Shown here: in pieces, positions 43,893-52,347 of the stretch | Numbering within the stretch: the first letter of the stretch is position 1 | Layout of the letters: every line of letters starts with the position of its first letter | The notes under the pieces: generated by a model | Database searches by the model: none | Seen by the model: the letters and a program-made list of their open reading frames with translations, nothing else | What the model was told of the DNA's origin: nothing | Origin: HGM12998 sp900756495 | Lineage (GTDB): Bacteria; Bacillota; Clostridia; Oscillospirales; Oscillospiraceae | Length of the DNA: 64,000 nt | Assembly (NCBI GenBank): GCA_958477305.1 | Contig: CAUEFI010000003.1 | Span: 62,001-126,000, forward strand | Direction: 5' to 3' | Made by a program: the position numbers and the translations under genes

Positions 43893-45581
43893 ATGCTCTC
43901 TCTGCTCCATATTGAAAATATTGCGGTTATTGAATCGGCGGACATTCAGTTCGGCGCCGGCTTCAATGCGCTCACCGGCGAGACCGGCGCCGGCAAATCC
44001 ATCGTGGTGGACGCCATTGGCGCAGTCGTCGGCGGCCGTACCAGCCGGGAAATTATCCGTACCGGGGCCAAGTCGGCCCGTGTGGAGGCAAATTTTACCG
44101 CACTGCCCGACCTCCCGTGGTTTGCCGAAAATGGAATAGCCCCCGACGAGGACGGTAATTTGCTGATTCAGCGGGAGATCCAGTCTGACGGCAAGAATGT
44201 ATGCCGCCTGAACGGGCGGCTGCTCACTGTCTCTCAGCTCCGGGAGCTGGGGCGCCAGATACTCAATATTCACGGTCAGCATGACGGACAGCAGCTTTTG
44301 GATGAGAGCTGCCACTTGAGCTATCTGGACAGTTTTGGCGCACTGGGGGAGCAGCTATCTGACTACCAGTCCGCCTATGGAACCTTGGGGGAGATCCGGC
44401 GCGAGATGTCGGCTCTGCGGATGGATGAAGCGGAGAAGGCCCGGCGTATAGACGCCCTGCATTATCAAATTTCGGAACTGGAGCGGGCAAATCTTCAGCC
44501 CGGAGAAGATGAGACGCTCACGGAACGGCGGAAGCTCCTGCGCAATGCCGGCAGGCTGATTGAGGCCGTGGAGGAGACTCACCGTGCAATCTCCGGAGAT
44601 GATGACAGCGCCGGCGCGGCAGCACTGCTGTCTGAAGCGGAGCGCGCGCTTGAGGGAGCTGCCTCAATGAGCGCTCAGGCGGCTTCGCTGCTGGAACAGC
44701 TTGTCGAGTTGCGCTGTGCCGCCGACGATCTGGCCGATCAGGTGCGTGATCTGCGGGAGAGCTTTGATTTTGAGCCCGGTGAGCTGGACGAAATCGAAGG
44801 ACGCCTGGATGTCATTTACCGTCTCCGAAAGAAGTATGGCGATTCTGTGGAGGATATGCTCTCTTATCTGGAGAAATGCCGCGCAGAACTGGACCAGATT
44901 CGGTTTGCCGACGATACCCTCGCCCGCCTGGAGGACGTATATGCGGCGGCTCTGCGCGAGGCAAAGGAGAAGGCGGTACTCCTTTCGGAAAAACGGCACG
45001 ATGCAGCCAGGGCTTTGGAGACCCGGATACAGGCGGAACTGCAGCAGCTGGATATGCCGAAGGTCCGTTTCCTGGTGGATTTTTCAGAGAAGGAGGGAGA
45101 CGAAGGCCTGGATCTCACAGGGATGGATCAGGTGCAGTTCTTGATGTCAGCCAATGTGGGAGAAGATCCCAAGCCCATCCAGAAAATCGCCTCAGGGGGA
45201 GAGCTGGCGCGGATTATGCTGGCGCTTAAAAATGTACTGGCTGAAAACGAGCTGGTAACGACCTTGGTTTTTGACGAGGTTGACACCGGTGTATCCGGCC
45301 GGGCAGCCCAGAAGGTCGCTGAAAAGATGGCTGACGTGGCGGCACGTAAGCAAGTACTCTGTGTCACCCATCTGCCGCAGATTGCCGCTATGGCTGATGT
45401 CCACTTTTCTGTTGAGAAGGGAGTACGTAAAGGGAGAACCTTTACAGCTGTGGAGGCGCTGGACCGTCCCCGCCGCCAACAGGAACTGGCCCGTCTGGCC
45501 GCTGGTGCGCACATTACCCCTGCCGCCTTGGAGAGCGCCGGGGAATTGCTGGATGCGGCAGAGTCATATAAGAGACAATAA
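43893..45581 (+). CDS. recN: DNA repair protein RecN
   Basis: A 562-residue SMC-like double-strand break repair ATPase. Walker A GETGAGKSIVVDAI (near 30), a central coiled coil (about 150-390), the signature SGGELARIMLALK and Walker B TLVFDEVDTGVSG with VTHLPQIAA. Length is normal. Confidence 0.96.
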   Translation: MLSLLHIENIAVIESADIQFGAGFNALTGETGAGKSIVVDAIGAVVGGRTSREIIRTGAKSARVEANFTALPDLPWFAENGIAPDEDGNLLIQREIQSDGKNVCRLNGRLLTVSQLRELGRQILNIHGQHDGQQLLDESCHLSYLDSFGALGEQLSDYQSAYGTLGEIRREMSALRMDEAEKARRIDALHYQISELERANLQPGEDETLTERRKLLRNAGRLIEAVEETHRAISGDDDSAGAAALLSEAERALEGAASMSAQAASLLEQLVELRCAADDLADQVRDLRESFDFEPGELDEIEGRLDVIYRLRKKYGDSVEDMLSYLEKCRAELDQIRFADDTLARLEDVYAAALREAKEKAVLLSEKRHDAARALETRIQAELQQLDMPKVRFLVDFSEKEGDEGLDLTGMDQVQFLMSANVGEDPKPIQKIASGGELARIMLALKNVLAENELVTTLVFDEVDTGVSGRAAQKVAEKMADVAARKQVLCVTHLPQIAAMADVHFSVEKGVRKGRTFTAVEALDRPRRQQELARLAAGAHITPAALESAGELLDAAESYKRQ

Positions 45582-45597
45582 AAGGAGATGGCACAGC

Positions 45598-45969
45598 GTG
45601 GCATACCCATGGCTGGACTGTTATCTGCGGGAGAAACCGGGCACCGTCTATGATTTTAAAGAGGAATGGCAGTGGCACCGCTATCTGGTGGGTGGAAAGA
45701 TGTACGCTGCCATCTGTCTGAACGATGAAGGGGCGTGCACACTCGTCACATTGAAGTTAGACCCCGGGGAGGGGGATTTTCTTCGGCAGCAGTATCCAGG
45801 AGAGGTGATTCCGGGTTACTATATGAACAAGCTCCACTGGAATTCTGTCCTGTGGACCGGCTCTGTACCCGACGAGATTGTGCGTCGGATGGCCGATCAG
45901 TCCTACGCCCTGGTGCTGGGCAGTTTGCCCAGGCGAATCCAGAGGGAATTGGAGGGGCGGACCGATTAA
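45598..45969 (+). CDS. MmcQ/YjbR family DNA-binding protein
   Basis: A 123-residue MmcQ/YjbR-fold protein. The conserved blocks YDFKEEWQWHRYLVGGKMYA and GYYMNKLHWNSVLW, and the C-terminal SYALVLGSLPRR, match. GTG 45598 has AAAGGAG ten bases upstream; the nearby ATG 45588 is in another frame. Function is not known. It lies before the T-box promoter. Confidence 0.82.
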   Translation: MAYPWLDCYLREKPGTVYDFKEEWQWHRYLVGGKMYAAICLNDEGACTLVTLKLDPGEGDFLRQQYPGEVIPGYYMNKLHWNSVLWTGSVPDEIVRRMADQSYALVLGSLPRRIQRELEGRTD

Positions 45970-45972
45970 CGG

Positions 45973-46001
45973 TTGACAAACCCCCTGAGATCCAGTATAA
46001 T
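45973..46001 (+). promoter_or_regulatory. Consensus promoter of the T-box/tyrS operon
   Basis: A perfect TTGACA (45973-45978), 17-base spacer and perfect TATAAT (45996-46001), the strongest housekeeping promoter in the window. Confidence 0.85.
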
Positions 46002-46009
46002 TCAGCCAA

Positions 46010-46287
46010 TATGCCACAGCGATGATGAGGAAGAGTAGCGGAACAGCCGCCTGCCCAGAGAGCCCCCGGCCTGGTGAGAGGGGGAGAGGCGTGTCTCGTG
46101 AATACCCCTCGGAGCCGCCCCCCTGAACAGATGAAAAAAGTAGGGGAGGCCGGTCGCGCCCGTTATTGCGCAGCCGTGCCGGTTTTCGTGCACGGATTGA
46201 GGCGCTCCGCTGGAAAGCGGACGCAAAACCAGAGGTGGTACCGCGTTTCCAAACGCCCTCTGTCCGAAAGGACAGAGGGCGTTTTCT
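46010..46287 (+). ncRNA. Tyrosine T-box riboswitch leader
   Basis: The untranslated leader has T-box structure. Stem I starts with GATGAGGAAGAGTAG-like sequence after 46022. The specifier loop reads GTGAATACCCCTCGGAG with TAC (Tyr) at 46103-46105. The T-box sequence AGAGGTGGTACCGCG is at 46231-46245. The terminator is a 15-bp stem with a GAAA loop at 46251-46284. Uncharged tRNA-Tyr should stabilise the antiterminator and allow expression of the NUDIX gene and tyrS. Confidence 0.92.
46251..46287 (+). terminator. T-box regulated terminator
   Basis: AAACGCCCTCTGTCC and GGACAGAGGGCGTTT pair perfectly around GAAA. The T-box sequence just upstream can pair with its 5' arm region to form the antiterminator. 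Confidence 0.88.
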
Positions 46288-46324
46288 GATATGCACCCGA
46301 TTCGGTGCGGCAAAAGAGGAGGGG

Positions 46325-46801
46325 GTTGACACGGAAGAAAAGTCTTTTGGTGAGAAGCTGCCCGGCATTTGCTACCGGGAGAGGCCCGGCGCCTATGGCG
46401 TGGCCTTTGACAGCGACGGACGGACGGCTGTCGTAAAGGTTACCGGCAAGGACGGCGGCTATTTTCTGCTGGGAGGCGGACTGGAGGGGACGGAGACCCA
46501 CGCCCGGTGCATCCGCCGGGAGTGTCTGGAGGAAGTTGGCCGGTCCGTGACCGTGGGAGCTCCCATCTGTACTGGACATGAGTATATATGGTCGGATAAG
46601 GCCGGTGGCTGGCTCCATGTCATCGGTAGCTGCTTTCATATGGAGGTAGGAGAGTTCATCAGCGATGACTCCGAGTCCGACCATGAACTTCTTTGGCTTC
46701 CAGTTGAGAAGTGTGTCAGAGAGATGTTTTTACAGTATCAGGCCTGGGCCATTTCCCTGGCCTGGGAGAAAGAAAGGAAGAAACAGCATGACAGTCTATG
46801 A
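46325..46801 (+). CDS. NUDIX hydrolase in the tyrS operon, start unclear
   Basis: About 150 residues with a perfect Nudix box, GGLEGTETHARCIRRECLEEVG (split: G-x5-E-x7-RE-x2-EE-x-G). Such enzymes hydrolyse nucleoside diphosphate derivatives; substrate unknown. No ATG, GTG or TTG is in frame between the leader terminator and the homologous region SFGEKLPGICYRERPG. The ATG at 46291 would enter the right frame only if one G were removed from the G5 run at 46321-46325. AGGAGG lies directly before. The coordinate given is therefore approximate. It overlaps tyrS by 14 bp. Confidence 0.75.
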   Translation, partial: VDTEEKSFGEKLPGICYRERPGAYGVAFDSDGRTAVVKVTGKDGGYFLLGGGLEGTETHARCIRRECLEEVGRSVTVGAPICTGHEYIWSDKAGGWLHVIGSCFHMEVGEFISDDSESDHELLWLPVEKCVREMFLQYQAWAISLAWEKERKKQHDSL

Positions 46802-48011
46802 AGAGCTGAAGGCCCGGGGGCTTATTGCTCAGGTTACAAATGAAGAAGAGATCTCCAAGATGATCAACGAGGGAAGAGCTGTATTTTATATCGGCTTCGA
46901 TCCCACTGCCGATTCCCTTCACGTAGGGCACTTTATGGCACTGTGCCTGATGAAGCGCCTTCAGATGGCGGGAAACCGCCCGATTGCTCTCATCGGCGGA
47001 GGTACCGGTATGATCGGCGATCCCTCCGGCCGCTCCGATATGCGGACCATGATGACCCCGGAGACAATCCAGCATAACTGCGACTGCTTCAAGAAGCAGA
47101 TGGAGCGTTTTATTGAATTTGGAGAGGGCAAAGCCAGGATGATCAACAATGCAGACTGGCTTCTGAAGCTCAACTATGTAGAACTTCTGCGGGAAGTCGG
47201 CGCGTGCTTCTCCGTGAACAATATGCTGCGGGCTGAGTGCTACAAGCAGCGCATGGAGAAGGGACTCTCCTTCCTGGAGTTCAACTATATGATTATGCAG
47301 TCCTACGACTTTTACTATCTGTTCCAGCACTATGGCTGCAATATGCAGTTTGGTGGAGATGACCAGTGGTCCAATATGCTGGGCGGAACTGAGCTGATCA
47401 GGCGCAAACTTGGCAAGGACGCACATGCCATGACAATTACACTGCTGCTCAATTCCGAGGGCAAGAAGATGGGCAAGACACAATCAGGGGCTGTTTGGCT
47501 GGATCCCAACAAGACCTCTCCCTACGACTTCTACCAGTACTGGCGCAATGTGGGCGATGCGGATGTGCTGAAATGCCTGCGTATGCTCACTTTCCTGCCC
47601 ATTGAGCAGATTGATGAGATGGATCAGTGGGAGGGGGCCCAGCTCAACACAGCCAAAGAGATTCTGGCCTTTGAGCTGACCAAACTGGTTCACGGCGAGG
47701 AAGAGGCAACCAAAGCCCAGGAGGCTGCCCGTGCTCTCTTTTCTACCGGAGGGGACAAGAGCAATATGCCGTCCACCCAGTTGTCTGAGAGCGATCTCAC
47801 AGAGGGTTCCATTACCATTCTGGAGCTCATGGTTCGTTCAGGTCTCGCTCCCTCCAAAAAGGAAGCGCGCCGCCTGGTAGAGCAGGGCGGCGTGGAGGTC
47901 AACGGCACGAAAGTTACGGATTTTACTGTTTCTTACAATGCCCAGCAGCTCTCCGGCGAAGGAGTGACTGTCAAAAAGGGAAAAAAGGTATTTCATCGGA
48001 TCTTCCTGTAA
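46788..48011 (+). CDS. tyrS: Tyrosyl-tRNA synthetase
   Basis: A 407-residue class I synthetase. The HIGH-type motif is HVGHF (in FDPTADSLHVGHF) and the KMSKS-type KMGKT; YDFYYLFQHYGCNMQFGGDDQW lies in the tyrosine pocket region (split in two: YDFYYLFQHY and GGDDQW). An S4 RNA-binding domain closes the protein (SKKEARRLVEQGGVEVNG). The Tyr specifier of the upstream T-box confirms the amino acid. Confidence 0.97.
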   Translation: MTVYEELKARGLIAQVTNEEEISKMINEGRAVFYIGFDPTADSLHVGHFMALCLMKRLQMAGNRPIALIGGGTGMIGDPSGRSDMRTMMTPETIQHNCDCFKKQMERFIEFGEGKARMINNADWLLKLNYVELLREVGACFSVNNMLRAECYKQRMEKGLSFLEFNYMIMQSYDFYYLFQHYGCNMQFGGDDQWSNMLGGTELIRRKLGKDAHAMTITLLLNSEGKKMGKTQSGAVWLDPNKTSPYDFYQYWRNVGDADVLKCLRMLTFLPIEQIDEMDQWEGAQLNTAKEILAFELTKLVHGEEEATKAQEAARALFSTGGDKSNMPSTQLSESDLTEGSITILELMVRSGLAPSKKEARRLVEQGGVEVNGTKVTDFTVSYNAQQLSGEGVTVKKGKKVFHRIFL

Positions 48012-48048
48012 GTGAACAAGGTATCGGGAGAAATATATCCAAGCTTTT

Positions 48049-48085
48049 GCGAAACGGCACGGCCCTCAAGGCCATGCCGTTTCGC
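48049..48085 (+). terminator. Terminator after tyrS
   Basis: GCGAAACGGCACGGCC and GGCCATGCCGTTTCGC pair with one mismatch around CTCAA. No long T-run follows, so efficiency is uncertain. Confidence 0.6.
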
Positions 48086-48149
48086 ATGTATGTGACAACG
48101 GACGGGATAACGCTTGATTCACGCGTTCAACTCCGCGCGCTTTTTTCTG

Positions 48150-48179
48150 TTGCACGTGACGGGACGGGCGTGATACAAT
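48150..48179 (+). promoter_or_regulatory. Promoter of the AI-2E-type transporter gene
   Basis: TTGCAC (48150-48155), 18 bases and TACAAT (48174-48179), 32 bases before the TTG start. Confidence 0.55.
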
Positions 48180-48211
48180 AAAGATGTGATTAAGAAAGGG
48201 GGCGTGGGCCC

Positions 48212-49414
48212 TTGAGAAAAAAGCACAAATGGTGGACTTTGGATACCAGATCGATCTCCAATTTGATTGTAGTCATAATTGGGATCCTGTTTTTCCTGGG
48301 ATTGTCACACTTTGATATTGTCTGGGCAGCAATTTCTAAAATTGTAGGGGTATTTACCCCCTTTATTGCCGGATTTATTATTGCTTTTTTGCTTAACGCT
48401 CCCGTGATGTTCTTTGAGCGGAAACTCTACCACAAGGTAAAGTTAAAACGCGGGCTATCTGTGCTTACCGTCTATGTCATTGCGTTTGCTGTATTGGTTA
48501 TCCTGCTCTATGCTATAATTCCTTCTGTGGCTGACAGCGTCATGGAGCTTATCAATAACTTCAAAATTTATTTGGCTAATTTAAATGACTTTCTTCAGCA
48601 GACAGTTGATCAACTGAATCTGGATGGAGTGGAGGAAGTTGACGACCTGTTGGCCATGTTCCTCGGTTCTTATGAGGATGTCATGGAATGGTTTTCGGAT
48701 CAGGTCAATCAAATCATGCCCCAAATTCTCAACGTTGGAGTGGCGGTTGGCAGCGGCTTTATTTCGGCGATTACCGCCATCATTTCTTCTGTTTACATGC
48801 TCCTTGCCAAGGATAAGCTTAAGCCTCAGACCAAAAAGCTTCTCTATGCAATCGTTCCAAAGCGCAGGTCTGATCAGGTGCTGGATATCCTGCGCTACGC
48901 TCATAAGATATTTGTTGGGTTCATTAACGGCAAGTTGATTGACAGCGCTATTATCGGCGTGTTGTGCTTTATCTTCTGTATGATCCTAAATATTCCCTTT
49001 GCTGTCCTGGTCAGTGTAATTGTTGGAGTGACGAATATCATCCCCTTCTTCGGCCCCTTTATCGGAGCAATTCCCTGTCTGATGATCCTTGTCATCGTTG
49101 ACCCCTTTGGTGCCCTGAAGTTTCTGATTTTGATCATTGTCCTTCAGCAGTTTGACGGCAATATTCTAGGTCCTAAGATCTTGGGGGACAGCACAGGGCT
49201 CTCGGCACTTTGGGTATTGGTGTCCATCGTCGTAGGCGGCGGGCTCTTCGGCTTTATTGGTATGCTCCTTGGAGTGCCTACCTTCGCCGTTATCTATGCC
49301 CTGGTGAGAGGATGGACGAATAACCGTCTGAAGGAAAAAGGGTTGGATGCCAACGGTAATCCTCTTTGCAAGGAGGAGAACGCTGTGCCGGAAGAACGCT
49401 CTGATATGGAGTAA
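48212..49414 (+). CDS. AI-2E family transporter
   Basis: A 400-residue membrane protein with about eight helices and the AI-2E (TqsA/PerM) family blocks PFIAGFIIAFLLNAPV, GVTNIIPFFGPFIGAIP and QQFDGNILGPKILGDSTGLS. Members export AI-2 or act as Na+/H+ antiporters; the substrate is not set by sequence. The start is TTG with GGGGGCG upstream. The C-terminus is cytoplasmic and acidic. Confidence 0.88.
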   Translation: MRKKHKWWTLDTRSISNLIVVIIGILFFLGLSHFDIVWAAISKIVGVFTPFIAGFIIAFLLNAPVMFFERKLYHKVKLKRGLSVLTVYVIAFAVLVILLYAIIPSVADSVMELINNFKIYLANLNDFLQQTVDQLNLDGVEEVDDLLAMFLGSYEDVMEWFSDQVNQIMPQILNVGVAVGSGFISAITAIISSVYMLLAKDKLKPQTKKLLYAIVPKRRSDQVLDILRYAHKIFVGFINGKLIDSAIIGVLCFIFCMILNIPFAVLVSVIVGVTNIIPFFGPFIGAIPCLMILVIVDPFGALKFLILIIVLQQFDGNILGPKILGDSTGLSALWVLVSIVVGGGLFGFIGMLLGVPTFAVIYALVRGWTNNRLKEKGLDANGNPLCKEENAVPEERSDME

Positions 49415-49535
49415 TCTATCACGGCATATTTGGTGCAAAAAGGCCGCGCTTCGCAGGAGGTGCGGTCTTTTGATGCATATGTATGAAATATACCCTTAAA
49501 AATCATTCAAATTTTACGACAGAATTGAAAACGGT

Positions 49536-49566
49536 ACTTGCAATTTTGCAAGTTGCGTCATATAAT
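49536..49566 (+). promoter_or_regulatory. Aminotransferase promoter overlapped by a palindrome
   Basis: TTGCAA (49538-49543), 17 bases and TATAAT (49561-49566) form the promoter. The palindrome ACTTGCAA-TT-TTGCAAGT (49536-49553) covers the -35, the position of a repressor site. Confidence 0.65.
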
Positions 49567-49603
49567 GTGTCATGCTGAGTTTTGATTTAGAGGAGAGATT
49601 TCC

Positions 49604-50794
49604 ATGAAGCCGCTTTCCAGCATTGCAGAGGCTGTCCAAGCCTCCAGTACCATGGCGATTGACGCCCTGTTTAAACAGATGAAGGCAGACGGAATCGATG
49701 TCATCGGCTTTGGTGCGGGTGAGCCAGACTTCGATACACCGGATGATATTAAGGCGGCCGGTATCGCTGCAATTGAAAATAACCAAACCCGCTATACGCC
49801 TGCTGCCGGCACGGTAGAACTGCGCCAGGCTGTCTGCGATCGGATGAAGGCAGACTGCGGCCTGGAGTATAAACCCAGTCAGGTAATTGCCACCAGCGGT
49901 GCCAAGCATGCAGTGTACATTGCTCTGCGGGCTCTGGTGAATCCCGGCGACGAGGTCATTCTCCCGGCGCCTTTTTGGGTCAGCTATTATGAGCTGATTA
50001 AGATGGTTGGCGGAACACCTGTCGTCATCACCGCCACGGAGGAGGAACACTTTAAGCTGACGCCGGAAAAGCTTTCTGCCGCAGTAACCCCCAGGACAAA
50101 AGCGCTCATCCTCAATAATCCCTCCAATCCTACCGGCATGATGTATAACAGGGAGGAACTCCAGGCCATTGCCGATGTCTGCGTGAAAAATGAGATTTAT
50201 GTTGTGGATGACGAGATTTATTATGGCCTGGTTTATGATGGAGCTAAATTTGTCAGTCTTCCCAGTCTTGGCCCTGAGATCAAGGATTTATGCATTCTTA
50301 TCAACGGAGTTTCCAAGTCCTATGCGATGACTGGCTGGCGTATCGGATATGCATGTGCCAACGACCGGATCGCCAAAGTTATGGCCAACTATTTGAGTCA
50401 CTCTACCGGTTCCCCCAGCACCATCTCTCAAAAAGCATCGGTGACGGCGCTCAACGCCCCGCAGGATGAGGTAGAGAAGATGCGGCAGGCCTTTGAGGAG
50501 CGCCGAGACTATATTGTGGCGCGAATGAACAGCATCCCGGGCGTCAGCTGTATTAAGCCAGAGGGGGCGTTTTACGTCATGATGAACCTGGAGCAGATTC
50601 TAGGCAGGACGCTCTACGGGGTTCAGATTGAGACCTCTGATGACTTTGCCGGTCTGTTTCTGAAAAAGGGACTGGTAGCTGTGGTGCCCGGGACCGGCTT
50701 CGGCGCTCCCAATTTTGTCCGTTGGTCGTATGCCACTTCTATGGACAACATCAAAGAAGGCCTTAATCGGCTGGAGAAATTTTTGGCAGAATAA
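49604..50794 (+). CDS. Class I/II PLP aminotransferase, aspartate type
   Basis: A 396-residue fold-type I aminotransferase close to the aspartate aminotransferases of Firmicutes. IDVIGFGAGEPDFDTP, NNPSNPTGMMYNREEL and SKSYAMTGWRIGYA (with the PLP lysine, near 236) are present. Reaction probably aspartate plus 2-oxoglutarate. The ATG 49604 has GAGGAGAG upstream. Confidence 0.88.
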   Translation: MKPLSSIAEAVQASSTMAIDALFKQMKADGIDVIGFGAGEPDFDTPDDIKAAGIAAIENNQTRYTPAAGTVELRQAVCDRMKADCGLEYKPSQVIATSGAKHAVYIALRALVNPGDEVILPAPFWVSYYELIKMVGGTPVVITATEEEHFKLTPEKLSAAVTPRTKALILNNPSNPTGMMYNREELQAIADVCVKNEIYVVDDEIYYGLVYDGAKFVSLPSLGPEIKDLCILINGVSKSYAMTGWRIGYACANDRIAKVMANYLSHSTGSPSTISQKASVTALNAPQDEVEKMRQAFEERRDYIVARMNSIPGVSCIKPEGAFYVMMNLEQILGRTLYGVQIETSDDFAGLFLKKGLVAVVPGTGFGAPNFVRWSYATSMDNIKEGLNRLEKFLAE

Positions 50795-50809
50795 TTCCTC
50801 AGAAGCGTA

Positions 50810-50832
50810 GAGGCGGGCCTTGTGCCCGCCTC
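50810..50832 (+). terminator. Terminator after the aminotransferase gene
   Basis: GAGGCGGGC and GCCCGCCTC pair perfectly around CTTGT; the following bases are only moderately T-rich. Confidence 0.6.
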
Positions 50833-50883
50833 TGATTTATGTTATTCTATGTCCGAATATAAATCAGTAAAAGAGGTCTGTCC

Positions 50884-52317
50884 ATGAAGAATATTTATGA
50901 GAGCCCACTGTCCTCGCGCTACGCCAGTGATGAAATGCAGTATATCTTTTCGCCGGACAAAAAATTCTCCACCTGGCGCCGCCTGTGGGTGGCTCTGGCA
51001 CGGGCCGAAATGGAATTGGGCCTGCCCATCACTCCGGCCCAAGTAGAGGAGCTGGAGGCGCACCTTACCGACATTGACTATGAAGCAGCCGCTCAATATG
51101 AAAAAAAGCTTCGCCACGACGTGATGGCCCATGTTCATACCTATGGCGAATGCTGCCCGAACGCCATGCCCATTATCCATCTGGGCGCTACCAGCTGCTA
51201 TGTAGGCGATAACACCGATATCATTCTGATGCGGGAGGCTCTGTGTCTGGTCCGGGACAAGCTGGTGCGCGTGCTGGATGCCTTGGCCAGGTTTGCTGAC
51301 CAGTATAAGGCCCTGCCTACTTTGGGCTTCACGCACTTTCAGCCTGCCCAGCTTGTCACTGTGGGCAAGCGGGCCACTCTCTGGATGAATGAACTGCTTA
51401 TGGATTTGGATGAGGTGGATTACCGAATCTCCCACCTCCAGCTCCTAGGTTCCAAGGGAACCACCGGGACCCAGGCCTCCTTCCTGGAACTGTTTGAAGG
51501 AGATCATGAGAAGTGCCGGGAGTTGGAGCGAAAGGTAGCGCATGAGATGGGCTTTTCCTCTACGGTTCCGGTCAGCGGCCAGACCTATTCCCGAAAGGTG
51601 GATACTGCGGTACTCTCCACGCTGTCCGGTATCGCACAGAGCGCCAGCAAGTTTGCCACCGATCTGCGCCTGCTGTGCCACTTGAAAGAGGTGGAAGAGC
51701 CTTTTGAAAAGAATCAGATTGGCTCCTCAGCCATGCCCTATAAGCGCAATCCCATGCGGTGTGAGCGCATCTGTGCTTTGGCCCGCTATGTAATGGTGGA
51801 TGCCCTGAACCCGGCTATTACCGCCGCCGGTCAGTGGTTTGAGCGCACGCTGGACGATTCGGCCAACAAGCGGCTCTCCGTCCCCGAGGCCTTTTTGGCC
51901 GTGGACGCCATCCTGAATATCTATGCCAATGTGGCCTCCGGTCTGGTGGTCCATGAAAAGGTCATTGAGCGACATATTCTGGAGGAGCTGCCCTTTATGG
52001 CCAGCGAAAATATTATGATGGACGCGGTAAAGAGAGGAGGCAACCGTCAGGAGCTTCATGAGCGCATCCGTGTGCTCTCCCAGGAGGCCGGCCGCAATGT
52101 GAAGGATAAGGGCCTGAGCAACAACTTAATCGATCTCATTGCCGCAGATCCTATGTTTGGCATGAGCAAGGAGGAACTCACCGCTCATCTGGAACCGGCG
52201 CGGTATATTGGCCGTTGCCCGGAACAGGTCAGCGAGTTTCTGGACAATTCCGTTCGCCCGGTACTTGAAAAGTATGCCGCCGCGCTGAGCGGGAAGAATG
52301 CAGATCTGAAGGTATAA
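50884..52317 (+). CDS. purB: Adenylosuccinate lyase
   Basis: A 477-residue fumarase-superfamily lyase working twice in purine synthesis (SAICAR and adenylosuccinate). The signature GSSAMPYKRNPMRCE is complete, and THFQPAQLVTVGKR and the N-terminal SPLSSRYASDEM match PurB. AAAGAGG lies upstream of ATG 50884. The gene is followed by pfkA after 30 bases. Confidence 0.95.
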   Translation: MKNIYESPLSSRYASDEMQYIFSPDKKFSTWRRLWVALARAEMELGLPITPAQVEELEAHLTDIDYEAAAQYEKKLRHDVMAHVHTYGECCPNAMPIIHLGATSCYVGDNTDIILMREALCLVRDKLVRVLDALARFADQYKALPTLGFTHFQPAQLVTVGKRATLWMNELLMDLDEVDYRISHLQLLGSKGTTGTQASFLELFEGDHEKCRELERKVAHEMGFSSTVPVSGQTYSRKVDTAVLSTLSGIAQSASKFATDLRLLCHLKEVEEPFEKNQIGSSAMPYKRNPMRCERICALARYVMVDALNPAITAAGQWFERTLDDSANKRLSVPEAFLAVDAILNIYANVASGLVVHEKVIERHILEELPFMASENIMMDAVKRGGNRQELHERIRVLSQEAGRNVKDKGLSNNLIDLIAADPMFGMSKEELTAHLEPARYIGRCPEQVSEFLDNSVRPVLEKYAAALSGKNADLKV

Positions 52318-52347
52318 CGTTCAATTTGATTTCAGGAGGTCTGGACT

